Source of the DNA: Candidatus Poribacteria bacterium
GTDB taxonomy: Bacteria > Poribacteria > WGA-4E > WGA-3G
Length of the DNA: 39,087 nt
Direction: 5' to 3'
Assembly (NCBI GenBank): GCA_028820845.1
Contig: JAPPII010000099.1
Coordinates: 1-39,087 of the forward strand
Within the stretch, counting starts at the first letter, position 1. The number at the start of each line of letters is the position of its first letter. Both the position numbers and the translations under genes were made by a program. The notes beneath the pieces are model-generated. The model made no database searches. It was not told the DNA's origin and was given only the letters and a program-made list of their open reading frames with translations. Of this stretch, positions 30,895 through 39,018 are shown piece after piece.

Positions 30895-31693
30895 AATAAA
30901 AAAACGATTCGGATTTGACTCGCCAAAGAATAGACCGATTGAAGAATCGATCCGATGGGCTGCTGAAAATGGGTTCGGATATATTGACTTCCAAGCCGAT
31001 GTCCCACCGAACAACATCGCTTCATTTGACAACGCCCGCGTCCGTACAGTCCGAGAGTTGTGTGAAACACATGACATCGTCATAGGTATCCATCCATCTT
31101 CAGCAATTAACAACGCTGAATACACCCCAATTATGTCTGAAGCCGTTGATGACTACCTGTTTGCGAATTTAGAACTCGCGCAACGAATCGGATGCGGTTG
31201 GCTCATCGGACACGGTGGGTATCATTTCGGTGATGTTGCCCAACGCCGGGACGCTGCCATTGAACGCATCCAGCGATTGGTAGCACGCGCAGAGGAAGCG
31301 GAGATTATCATCTTTTTTGAAAACCACAACCGAGAACCAGAGCATGCCGAAATCCACTACATTCCACATAACGTGGCGGAAACACGCTGGTTTTTCGATG
31401 CAATGTCCTCGCCTTACCTGAAGTGGGCATTTAATGTAGCGCATGGACATCTCGTCCCTGAAGGGTGGCAAGGGTTTTTGGATACGTTTGGCGTAGAAAA
31501 CATAGGGCAGGTCCGCCTCAACGACAATACAGGCGAGTATGAAATCCATCTCGTTCCCGGCGAGGGGACAATTGATTTTGTGGACCTGTTTGCCCAGCTC
31601 AAGGACCGTGGTTACGATGGGTGGTTTAGTCTCGGTTTCGGTGATGATGAAGATAAAGTGCGTATACGGGATCAATTTGTTGCGTACCTATAG
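30884..31693 (+). CDS. Sugar isomerase/epimerase-like TIM barrel, TTG start
   Basis: About 269 residues of the xylose-isomerase-like barrel family. Candidate metal/active-site pieces are IIFFENHNREP (Glu in the usual strand-5 position), WAFNVAHGH, GQVRLNDNTGEYE and the C-terminal region GWFSLGFGDD, where the usual final Glu is replaced by a Gly/Asp-rich motif. The frame is open from 30821, but this would overlap the previous gene by 74 bases. The TTG at 30884 has GGGAGGG 8 bases upstream and leaves an 11-base overlap. Its length nearly equals that of the protein at 2570-3382, a distant relative. It is the last gene of the plus-strand cluster; the next gene converges after 24 bases. Confidence 0.8.
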   Translation: MQNKIKKRFGFDSPKNRPIEESIRWAAENGFGYIDFQADVPPNNIASFDNARVRTVRELCETHDIVIGIHPSSAINNAEYTPIMSEAVDDYLFANLELAQRIGCGWLIGHGGYHFGDVAQRRDAAIERIQRLVARAEEAEIIIFFENHNREPEHAEIHYIPHNVAETRWFFDAMSSPYLKWAFNVAHGHLVPEGWQGFLDTFGVENIGQVRLNDNTGEYEIHLVPGEGTIDFVDLFAQLKDRGYDGWFSLGFGDDEDKVRIRDQFVAYL

Positions 31694-31717
31694 AAGCGAC
31701 TTCTGAATTGCGACAAG

Positions 31718-33664
31718 CTAACGGTAAAACGAATAAACAGAAATCCGCCAAATTAGCCGGATGAGTACCCAGGTGCCACCGACAATGAACTGTCCGAGTA
31801 TCAGCCCTAAAAAGAGGGGAAGTACCTTATGATAAAGACGGATGCCGCCAAATCGTAAAATAAGATTCTTGATTGCCCAGCTAATCAATACGGAAAACCA
31901 GAGCCAACCGAATGTCCACATACTACTCGCTACGGCGTAACCCGTAGGGTGAAACGGGAACATCGGGAAACGGGTGCGCAACCACCACAAAAATCCCGTA
32001 AACAGAAACCCGACCCCCATAAACGCCACTGCCGGAATATTTGTTTCTGTCGGATAATACAACCATGATCGGAGTAGATTATAACCGCCGCTTCCCAAGC
32101 CTGGATTCGCGCCGATATTATAGGAGACGACCAGATATGCCCAGAACGAAGCAAGGATGCCAAAAAAGACACCACACATAAGTGCGACGACCATCCGTCC
32201 CGTTCGCATATTTGCGACTTCCACGAGCTTAAAAGCCTCCAGTGTATGCGGCATCGGATGCGCTCGATACCCACGATTAAAAGCGAAATAGAGCGACATC
32301 ATCGTTAGACTCGGCGGTGGAATCATCCGCGAACCGAGTGAGTCGATAATAAATTGGCGTGGGTTCGCCACAAACATCTCATGCGTCGGGGGCCCTACCT
32401 CAGCGCGGACGCGTGTAATCCCCAATGCGAGAAGATAATAGATAGCAAAATACAACGCGATCATCCAGACTGCCATTCCACCGCGATGGGAAAAAATAAA
32501 AAGAAAAAGCAGACCGCCTATCAGTCCTGCCAGGGGCCACCGATAATCCGTAGTGTCTTGCATCTCAGGTGGAAGATTCTCATCTCTCTTTCCTATTAGA
32601 CCCCTGAACATGGCATAAAAATGCCTACGCCCACCGTAGAGTCCAAAACAGGCGATAGCCAAATACGCGCCCACCCCTTGCGGTCCATCGTAGGGGAATG
32701 CGGGTAATATCTGCAGCCCCATCGCGCTACCCAAGACACGCTCTCCCTTCCAGAACAGGTAAAAAAACCAGAGGGAAAACGACATTTCCAACGGCATCAA
32801 GAAAGCAAGACCGACACCGAACGAGAGAATATAGACAGGGGTCCACCCTATTGCACTCCACGGTTTCTCAGTGAAGTAGACACCGAGATCTGCCTTACGC
32901 ACGGGTATCTCTGGAAACGTTGGAAAGAATGCGTGGATACCGTTAATCAGGTCGATACCGCCCGCAATCGCGAAGCCTGCCCACAGCATTTTGTTTTTAA
33001 AAAGCCGTCCGTCAGTGTAGGTTAACTCTATGGGCAGGCGAACAATCGGATAGGTAAGCCGCTCCCGATCAATCCACTGTTTACGTAGGAGCAGATCGAT
33101 GCAAATCATCACCCAAATCAGAACAGAGAGAAAAATAGTCCACCATAAAACCGGCTCCCACCACGCCATCAAATACCTTTGCCTATAAAAGCTTGTATCG
33201 CCATCATAGAAATCTTGCAACACGGACAAATCGCTAAGCGTCATCCAACCCGGTAGATACCGCCAAAAAAGTTGTTGCCATTCGTTTTCAGGGGTCGCGA
33301 ACCAGAAACCGTTCGGAATAACTGGCACCACGGTCTGCATCATGTCGTGTCCAGCGATCGCTGAGGAGATGGAGAGGATGACATAGACAGTAAGTAACTC
33401 GCCTTGACGGAACGCAAAACGCGGGAGCAGTAATTTGAGCAAGAAATTCAGGCAGGTCAACACCACTAACGTTACCACGACATTGTAAATCAAAGACATC
33501 GTCGTCGGCAAAGTACTCCAGAACCGGAGATGGTTTGCCATAATAAAATAAGTGTTTGGTGGAATGAGGATAAGACCAAGCAGAATCGCTCGAAAGGTGA
33601 CACCAGGGTGGTCAACCTGCGATGTTTCTTGAACGTTTGGCGAATATTTTAACGTGTTTGCCAT
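31718..33664 (-). CDS. DUF6785/DUF6784-type polytopic membrane protein (OPT-transporter-like)
   Basis: 648 residues with about a dozen membrane helices, paralogous to the protein at 14761-16722 over its full length. Examples are VTFRAILLGLILIPPN, LSISSAIAGHD, GFWFATPENEW, LTYPIVRLPI, FTEKPWSAIG and ITRVRAEVGPPTHEM. The conserved GPPxHEM and GHD motifs in both copies are the most likely functional residues. Transport of a small organic solute is inferred from fold similarity to oligopeptide transporters. It lies 130 bases downstream of the permease gene on the same strand and converges on the sulfatase cluster, so it could import that cluster's substrate. Confidence 0.82.
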   Translation of the reverse strand: MANTLKYSPNVQETSQVDHPGVTFRAILLGLILIPPNTYFIMANHLRFWSTLPTTMSLIYNVVVTLVVLTCLNFLLKLLLPRFAFRQGELLTVYVILSISSAIAGHDMMQTVVPVIPNGFWFATPENEWQQLFWRYLPGWMTLSDLSVLQDFYDGDTSFYRQRYLMAWWEPVLWWTIFLSVLIWVMICIDLLLRKQWIDRERLTYPIVRLPIELTYTDGRLFKNKMLWAGFAIAGGIDLINGIHAFFPTFPEIPVRKADLGVYFTEKPWSAIGWTPVYILSFGVGLAFLMPLEMSFSLWFFYLFWKGERVLGSAMGLQILPAFPYDGPQGVGAYLAIACFGLYGGRRHFYAMFRGLIGKRDENLPPEMQDTTDYRWPLAGLIGGLLFLFIFSHRGGMAVWMIALYFAIYYLLALGITRVRAEVGPPTHEMFVANPRQFIIDSLGSRMIPPPSLTMMSLYFAFNRGYRAHPMPHTLEAFKLVEVANMRTGRMVVALMCGVFFGILASFWAYLVVSYNIGANPGLGSGGYNLLRSWLYYPTETNIPAVAFMGVGFLFTGFLWWLRTRFPMFPFHPTGYAVASSMWTFGWLWFSVLISWAIKNLILRFGGIRLYHKVLPLFLGLILGQFIVGGTWVLIRLIWRISVYSFYR

Positions 33665-33689
33665 AGAACGACTTTCCAGACGCCACAGA

Positions 33690-33753
33690 GTAGGCGCGGT
33701 TTTGCGGCGTACCCGCTCCGGTTCATGCCATTAAGGCATTCATACCGTTGATT
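33690..33753. repeat. Composite intergenic repeat (GTAGGCGCG ... TTCATACCGTTGATT)
   Basis: GTAGGCGCG (33690-33698) also occurs at 4450-4458. ATGCC (33725-33729) pairs with GGCAT (33735-33739). The 18-mer GCATTCATACCGTTGATT (33736-33753) is identical to 14638-14655. It occupies the gap between the permease and the DUF6785/6784 gene and has the opposite orientation relative to that gene compared with the first copy. Confidence 0.65.
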
Positions 33754-33794
33754 CTGATTCATGCAACGTGCATTCTTAAGCGCGTTGATCCACA

Positions 33795-34535
33795 TCAGAA
33801 ACGCATCCGTTTAACCAAAACAGGAAATATTAGAACGGATAACACACTAAATAGTCCGATATTCCATACCCACAAGTTCGTTGGATCTGCCCTAAAAATT
33901 GATAAGAGTGCACACAATGGGCTCATCGCTGCCAACACCGGAACCGCCTCAAATAGCGCAGAAGGAATAAAGGGCAAGAAAGTTAGGAATAGAACAAATC
34001 CGTAACTTACCGTTTTTGCCGGAATTGAAGAAAACCATAACGCCGCGCCGATACCGAGAAGCGCGAAAAATACGCTACTCACCCATAAGACCGCACCGCA
34101 TTTCATCCACTGCAGCGGTGCTGAACCGCCTATGTAACTTGAGAGGGCGAAGAACGGAACCGTTAGTAAAATGCCCCATATCGCCCAAACGACAACCCCA
34201 AGCAGTTTTCCCGCTAAGACCTTCCAATTCGCCAAAGAGGTCAAGGCAAGTAGGGCACTGTTTTGTCCGCTGGCTCTCAGATATCCACGCTCCATGTCTA
34301 TTGCCTCAACTCCATGTCTTGGCACCCAAAATTGAAAAACGAAAAGAGCGATAATGAAGAGCATATACGTCTGTTTTCCGACATCAATTGCCCCTGCCTC
34401 CCGGCGATGTGCATAAAATTCAACCGTCGCCATAAAAAGCACGAGCGAGAGCGTGCATAAAGTGATAAACTGGATGCGTCGATATTTACGGGAACTGACA
34501 TAACAGTAAAGGTCTTTAAGGATAATAGCCAACAT
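33795..34535 (-). CDS. ABC-2-like membrane permease without adjacent ATPase
   Basis: 246 residues with about six membrane helices. The start MLAIILKDLYCYVSSRKYRR (cytoplasmic, basic, before the first helix), WVPRHGVEAIDMERGYLRA and LANWKVLAGKLLGVVVW are typical of ABC-2-type permeases, in which a short amphipathic helix precedes helix 1 and a re-entrant region follows helix 2. No ATP-binding protein is encoded nearby. The frame is open to 34589, but the first 18 residues would overlap the divergent promoter; I chose 34535. No ribosome site is clear, only an A-rich run. It could serve with an ATPase encoded elsewhere. Confidence 0.7.
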   Translation of the reverse strand: MLAIILKDLYCYVSSRKYRRIQFITLCTLSLVLFMATVEFYAHRREAGAIDVGKQTYMLFIIALFVFQFWVPRHGVEAIDMERGYLRASGQNSALLALTSLANWKVLAGKLLGVVVWAIWGILLTVPFFALSSYIGGSAPLQWMKCGAVLWVSSVFFALLGIGAALWFSSIPAKTVSYGFVLFLTFLPFIPSALFEAVPVLAAMSPLCALLSIFRADPTNLWVWNIGLFSVLSVLIFPVLVKRMRF

Positions 34536-34547
34536 ATTTTTTTTTGG

Positions 34548-34576
34548 TTGACACATTTTTGTCAAAATGCTATTTT
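34548..34576 (+). promoter_or_regulatory. Promoter of the Gfo/Idh gene with palindrome over the -35 box
   Basis: TTGACA (34548-34553), 17 bases, TATTTT (34571-34576). TTGACA and TGTCAA (34560-34565) form a palindrome with a 6-base centre, so the same sequence offers a -35-like box on both strands. It is a good candidate operator in the gap between divergent genes. It lies inside the longer open frame from 34544, which supports the start at 34649. Confidence 0.65.
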
Positions 34577-34648
34577 CAATACGAGGCACACGAACGGAAC
34601 ACTACACTTCGCGAGATGCGACACATCTTAGAACTGAGGAGGTCTCTC

Positions 34649-35839
34649 ATGTCCAAACTTAATATCGCTTTAATCGGTGCAGGACGGCGCGGTGCCGGTG
34701 CACATCTACCCGTTATCGCTAAACTCAAAGATATCTACAACCTCGTTGCGATTTGCGATATAGACGAAGAGGCTGCAACCCGCTACGCCAAAGAATATGG
34801 CGCAACGCCGTATACCAACGTTCGCGATCTCATTGTGCAAGAAGAACTTGATGTTGTTGACGTTACCGTTCCAGGTGTCGCCCATCACGCAATCTGCTGT
34901 TTCATGGCAGATGCGGGGGTGCATATTCTCTGTGAAACACCCATAGCCGTCACACTCCCGACAACCGACCTGATGATTGAACGCGCCAAAGCGAATAATG
35001 TCAAACTTGAGATAGCTGAAAACTATTACCGTGCACCCCGCGAACGGTTCTTATCAAAGGTGATTGCAGCAGATATTATCGGAGACGTTGCCCGAATTTA
35101 TCGTATCTTCTATGAGGGCGGCTATCACGGCATGAGCATGCTCCGTCTCCGGGCGGGTGGTGAACCAAAATCGGCACTCGGTATCACACAGACGACCCCC
35201 GTAATCCCAATCATTGACAGGATGAAACGGCATCACACCAGCGAAAGATGGAGCCTCGGTTTCATCGAATTCGATAACAACGCAACCGCACTCATGGTGT
35301 ACTCGAATGTTATCCATGCCCGTTCCTTAGGACGCGGCCAGACAGGTATTTCGCAAATTGATGGGAGCAAAGGCACCATCGTTGGTGAGGATATCTATGT
35401 TACGCCCGCAGACGAACTACAATCCGGAGCGAAAGGGGTCCCCTACCGACCCAAGCGCACTACCATTGATGTGGATGGTGTCAACGTGACTGAGGCGATC
35501 GAACTGCAACTCCCAGACCAAACTGTCACGTGGGAAAACCCGTTGAAGAACTATCCGCTCTCCGAAAGTCAGATTGCCGTCGCAGACGAGCTGCTCAGCA
35601 TCGCTACAGCTATTCAAAACGATACAGAACCTGAATATGGTGCAGCACGTGCCAGACAAGACCAAGAGATGAATATAGCGATGAGTGAATCAGGCAACCG
35701 CAGCCGAGAAACGCTCACATTCCCATTAACAGCACTCACAACAACCGAACAAGACATCCACGAGAACTATCAACAACAGTATGGACACCCCATTGAAGAT
35801 ATTGAAGCCGGAATTGATACGTTTTTCCCACGTAGGTGA
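34649..35839 (+). CDS. Gfo/Idh/MocA family protein with ETP in place of EKP
   Basis: 396 residues. The Rossmann domain begins LNIALIGAGRRGAGAHLPV. At the usual EKP motif the sequence reads HILCETPIAVTLPTTD, so the catalytic Lys is replaced by Thr. The C-terminal domain (IYRIFYEGGYHGMSMLRLRA, RWSLGFIEFDNNATALMVYS) is present. It may be a non-standard oxidoreductase or use another residue; dehydratase-like or purely binding roles are possible. The start at 34649 is preceded by GAGGAGGT. It stands alone, 157 bases before tatA, with its own promoter. Confidence 0.85.
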   Translation: MSKLNIALIGAGRRGAGAHLPVIAKLKDIYNLVAICDIDEEAATRYAKEYGATPYTNVRDLIVQEELDVVDVTVPGVAHHAICCFMADAGVHILCETPIAVTLPTTDLMIERAKANNVKLEIAENYYRAPRERFLSKVIAADIIGDVARIYRIFYEGGYHGMSMLRLRAGGEPKSALGITQTTPVIPIIDRMKRHHTSERWSLGFIEFDNNATALMVYSNVIHARSLGRGQTGISQIDGSKGTIVGEDIYVTPADELQSGAKGVPYRPKRTTIDVDGVNVTEAIELQLPDQTVTWENPLKNYPLSESQIAVADELLSIATAIQNDTEPEYGAARARQDQEMNIAMSESGNRSRETLTFPLTALTTTEQDIHENYQQQYGHPIEDIEAGIDTFFPRR

Positions 35840-35916
35840 CATCATAGCATGTTAGATGAAAGAATTCAAACATTTTTGCCGAACGCGAGAGATGCTTCCT
35901 CTACACGAAAAATTAC

Positions 35917-35945
35917 TTGCGGATAGGTCGGCTTTATGATATACT
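35917..35945 (+). promoter_or_regulatory. Predicted promoter of the tat operon
   Basis: TATACT (35940-35945) with the extended -10 dinucleotide TG at 35937-35938, and TTGCGG (35917-35922) 17 bases upstream. It is 51 bases from the tatA start, whose ribosome site AAGGAGG lies at about 35980-35986. Confidence 0.55.
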
Positions 35946-35996
35946 TTATAGATAGGAACAGACTGCCATATCTCATTATAAGGAGGCGTGAAGAAC

Positions 35997-36209
35997 ATGG
36001 GAATAGGCGGAATGGAGATCTTTGTCATCCTTGTGGTAGCCCTTATCATTTTCGGACCGAAGAAACTCCCCGAAATGGGACGCTCCCTCGGAAAAGCCAT
36101 CAGGGAATTTAAGAGTGCCGGAACAGAACTCCAAGACGAGCTGACGAAAGCAGCAAATGAAATCGACAAGGACACCGACCCAAACATCAAACCTCCAAAA
36201 TCGTCCTAA
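35997..36209 (+). CDS. tatA: Sec-independent translocase subunit TatA
   Basis: 70 residues. A single N-terminal membrane helix (GGMEIFVILVVALIIFGPKK) ends in the family FGPKKLPEMGR hinge. An amphipathic helix (LGKAIREFKSA) and an acidic/Lys-rich tail follow. It would form the pore part of the twin-arginine pathway exporting folded proteins. TatA and TatB are alike; shortness and operon position with tatC favour TatA/E. I chose the ATG 35997 because AAGGAGG ends 10 bases before it; a GTG at 35988 is too close to that site. Confidence 0.9.
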   Translation: MGIGGMEIFVILVVALIIFGPKKLPEMGRSLGKAIREFKSAGTELQDELTKAANEIDKDTDPNIKPPKSS

Positions 36210-36236
36210 CCGCGAATTTCGTGAGCTGTACACACT

Positions 36237-37058
36237 ATGAAAGCTAACGATGTTGCAATGACCTTCTGGGAGCATCTTGAGGAACTCCGAAGGCGAATTA
36301 TCATCTCTGTTATTGCGATAACCGTCTTTACGGTGTTGAGTTTATCCTTCAGTAAACCAATTGAGCGGGTAATTAAGTTTCCTTTAGAAACTTCCATGAA
36401 CACCTTGATCGCGAATGCTATTGAGACCACAATCGGTTCTGAAGGTTCAACACTCGGGTTTTTCGCACTCACCTTGCGAGCAGGAAATTCCAACATCGAT
36501 GCCACACTCATGAAAGTCGGTCCCTTGGAAGGTATCATGGCATACCTGAAACTGGGAATAACCACGGGGATTTTGCTGGCACTGCCGATAATTATCTACC
36601 ATATCTGGGCATTTGTCTTCCCAGCGTTGAATCGAGAAGAACAGCGTTTCGCTATTCCTCTCTTTTTAATCATTGTTATATTTTTCATTCTCGGTGCGAC
36701 TTTTGCCTACTTTATTGTTACACCTGTAGTCCTACAATTCTCCGCACAACTACTTCCAGAGTTACCCAACATCTGGGATCTGGAAAAATATATTAACTTC
36801 GTAACACGTCTAATTTTAGGATTCGGTATCGCTTTCGAGTTACCCATAGTAATGGCGTTTTTGTCCTATATCGGCGTGATTGACGCACGGGGCTTTCGCG
36901 AAAAGCAGAGTTATGCGCTGTTGGGCATTTGTGTCATGTCTGCACTGTTGACCCCCGCAGACCCTGGTTCAATGCTACTCATGGCAATACCGCTCTTTGT
37001 TTTATATCAACTCGGTATCTTCTTCGCCTATCTCGTCGAAAGGGAGGCAGAAATATAA
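36237..37058 (+). CDS. tatC: Sec-independent translocase subunit TatC
   Basis: 273 residues. The N-terminal MTFWEHLEELRRRIIISV is the conserved TatC start that binds twin-arginine signals, and six membrane segments follow, including IIYHIWAFVFPALNREE and GFGIAFELPIVMAFLSYIG (Phe-Glu-Leu-Pro is a family mark). The loop between helices 1 and 2 is long (about residues 45-95). It begins 27 bases after tatA. Its stop overlaps the next start (TAATG), so the zinc-ribbon gene is coupled to it. Confidence 0.93.
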   Translation: MKANDVAMTFWEHLEELRRRIIISVIAITVFTVLSLSFSKPIERVIKFPLETSMNTLIANAIETTIGSEGSTLGFFALTLRAGNSNIDATLMKVGPLEGIMAYLKLGITTGILLALPIIIYHIWAFVFPALNREEQRFAIPLFLIIVIFFILGATFAYFIVTPVVLQFSAQLLPELPNIWDLEKYINFVTRLILGFGIAFELPIVMAFLSYIGVIDARGFREKQSYALLGICVMSALLTPADPGSMLLMAIPLFVLYQLGIFFAYLVEREAEI

Positions 37059-37831
37059 TGGCTAACGAAGCTTTGCGAGAACAACTCGCCTTGCTTTATC
37101 AATTGCAAGAACGAGACTTAGAATTGCTGTCAATCCACCAAAAACTGCAAGACATCCCAGAACAGATCGCGCAGTTAGAGGTAGGAATCGTAAAATATAC
37201 AAAAGATATTGAAACTAAATCAGCAGAACTTGCCGAAACCGAAAAAGTACAGCGCGCTAAAAACGCTGAACTTGAAATGAACGCCGTACAACGTGAAAAG
37301 TATCAGACCGAACAACGAACAGTTGATTCCAATGAGGCTTACAGTGCCTTAGAACGACAGATTGAATACTTAGACAACCAAGACGAAGAAGCAGAAGAGA
37401 TTATTCTAAACCTGATGGAGGAAAGCGACCGATTGAAGGAAGAATTGGCAGCACTGGAAGTTGAGGCGAACCGGGAAAAGGAGAGAACTGCCACCGAGGT
37501 TAAACAACTTCAACAAGGGTTAAGCAGTTTAGAGAGAGAAAGGAATGAAAAACTAAAACAGCGAAAAGCATTTCTTCCCAAAGTTGACAAGGCACTCAGA
37601 GACGAATATCACAGGTGGATGAAATCGCGGCTCGGAAGTTCATCTAACACAGCACGAGTGAAAACCGGTTTTGTTGCCTTAGGCAAAAATGGCATTTGCA
37701 GCAGCTGCCGCATTGCTATCCAACCGCAGAACCTCAAAGAGGCACAAAAGTATCAAAAGCCCGTTTACTGCTCAAGCTGTAAAAGGTTACTTTACGTCGA
37801 ACCTGCTACACCCGATAGCCCGTATCCATAA
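37058..37831 (+). CDS. Coiled-coil protein with C4 zinc ribbon (zf-RING_7 family)
   Basis: 257 residues. Residues 1 to about 180 are a charged coiled coil (LALLYQLQERDLELLSIHQK onward). Near the C-terminus are two Cys pairs, GICSSCRIAIQP and VYCSSCKRLLY, forming a C4 zinc ribbon. This is the conserved bacterial family annotated C4-type zinc ribbon (formerly DUF164); its role is unknown, with nucleic-acid or ribosome-related functions suggested. The ATG at 37058 overlaps the tatC stop; the longer frame from 36929 is a shadow of tatC. Confidence 0.85.
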   Translation: MANEALREQLALLYQLQERDLELLSIHQKLQDIPEQIAQLEVGIVKYTKDIETKSAELAETEKVQRAKNAELEMNAVQREKYQTEQRTVDSNEAYSALERQIEYLDNQDEEAEEIILNLMEESDRLKEELAALEVEANREKERTATEVKQLQQGLSSLERERNEKLKQRKAFLPKVDKALRDEYHRWMKSRLGSSSNTARVKTGFVALGKNGICSSCRIAIQPQNLKEAQKYQKPVYCSSCKRLLYVEPATPDSPYP

Positions 37832-37872
37832 AAAAGACAGACATCTCTACTAATAGGAGGCATTCACAAACA

Positions 37873-38196
37873 ATGCCCTTTTTTGTCATCGATGAACAAC
37901 CGGAAAAACAAGTTTTTGATGGTGCCAGTATTCGTACCCTTCACGGCGAAAAAATAATGATGTCCTTTGTCGACTTGAAGCCGCATAGTATCGTCGCAGA
38001 ACACAGCCATCCGCACGAACAGATGGGGATGGTCCTTGAAGGAACGTTTGAACTAACGATTGACGGAGACTCTCGGATACTTAAAAAAGGAGATGCTTAT
38101 CTCATTCCCTCCAATGTGAAACACAGCGCAAAAGCTTTCGATGAACCCGCGGTTGCACTCGACATTTTCAGCCCACCACGAGAAGATTACAAATGA
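37873..38196 (+). CDS. Small cupin-domain protein
   Basis: 107 residues, a single cupin barrel. The first motif is AEHSHPHEQMGMVLEGTFEL with three His and a Glu as metal ligands, and the second is KKGDAYLIPSNVKHS. Single-domain cupins bind metals or small molecules and may be isomerases, dioxygenases or sensors; nothing here decides among them. AGGAGG precedes the ATG. It overlaps pgeF by four bases (ATGA), so the two are translated together. Confidence 0.87.
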   Translation: MPFFVIDEQPEKQVFDGASIRTLHGEKIMMSFVDLKPHSIVAEHSHPHEQMGMVLEGTFELTIDGDSRILKKGDAYLIPSNVKHSAKAFDEPAVALDIFSPPREDYK

Positions 38197-38948
38197 AGAC
38201 GTATCACGCAATTGAGGAACTTGAGGCAACCGGCATTGTCACTGCCGGTATCACCCGCCGCCACGGAGGCGTTAGCCGTGCTCCGTACGCCTCCATGAAT
38301 CTTGCTGAACACGTCGGTGACGATGCAAACGCAGTCGCAACCAACAGAGAAATTTTCTTCAAACAAAGCGGACTCGCAGATCTGCACTATTGTCGACAAA
38401 TCCACAGCACCTGCGTTATTGATGTTGACCACCCAGCAAGTGCAGTCCTCAAACAACACCCAGAAGCAGACGCGCTTATCTCCGCTCAAACCGGGGTTGC
38501 GTTAGGTATATTCACAGCGGATTGTGTTCCTATTTTCATTTTAGACGTTGCGACTCCTGCAATCGGCATTGCCCATGCCGGATGGCGCGGAACCCTGGCA
38601 CAAATTGCGGTCAATACACTAAAACAGATGCAAACCCGCTTCGGAACGCTTACGACCAACTGCGAAGTTCACTTAGGACCCTCCATTCAAAAATGTTGCT
38701 ACATTGTCAGCCCAGAATTACTGAATCAATTTACGGAACGCTTTGGCAGCACGATACGCAAGGGGACTCATCTGAGTCTGCAAACCGCAAACACTATCCA
38801 ATTAACTGAAATAGGTTTACCTGCTGCCGCAATTTCAGTATCTCCATTTTGCACCGCCTGCCGCACAGATCTTTTCTACTCACATCGGGCTGAAGCCGGA
38901 CAAACAGGCAGGATGCTCTCATATATTCAACTTACGACAAAAAACTAA
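38193..38948 (+). CDS. pgeF: Peptidoglycan editing factor PgeF (multicopper polyphenol oxidase/laccase family)
   Basis: 251 residues. GITRRHGGVSRAPYASMNLA at the N-terminus, QIHSTCV, GIFTADCVPIFI and GIAHAGWRGTLAQI are the conserved YfiH/PgeF motifs with the metal-binding His and Cys residues. LGPSIQKCCYIV and CTACRTDLFYSHR complete the family. In E. coli the protein removes wrongly incorporated serine from cell-wall precursors; earlier names include YlmD and laccase-domain protein. The start overlaps the cupin stop. The sequence downstream (38949-39087) contains no gene that I can see. Confidence 0.92.
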   Translation: MKTYHAIEELEATGIVTAGITRRHGGVSRAPYASMNLAEHVGDDANAVATNREIFFKQSGLADLHYCRQIHSTCVIDVDHPASAVLKQHPEADALISAQTGVALGIFTADCVPIFILDVATPAIGIAHAGWRGTLAQIAVNTLKQMQTRFGTLTTNCEVHLGPSIQKCCYIVSPELLNQFTERFGSTIRKGTHLSLQTANTIQLTEIGLPAAAISVSPFCTACRTDLFYSHRAEAGQTGRMLSYIQLTTKN

Positions 38949-38989
38949 AAATCGTCCAAGACCTCCGATCCGCGGTTCCAACGAAAAAT

Positions 38990-39018
38990 TTGCATTCCGT
39001 GCAAAAATATAGTATTAT
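38990..39018 (+). promoter_or_regulatory. Possible promoter leading out of the window
   Basis: TATTAT (39013-39018) lies 17 bases after TTGCAT (38990-38995) in a very AT-rich tract following pgeF. The -35 match is poor. The 13-mer GTGCAAAAATATA here also occurs at 24465-24477 in another intergenic region. Confidence 0.3.

Noticed and set aside
35852..36275. Minus-strand frames across tatA and its leader
   Set aside because: They overlap the well-supported tatA gene and its promoter.
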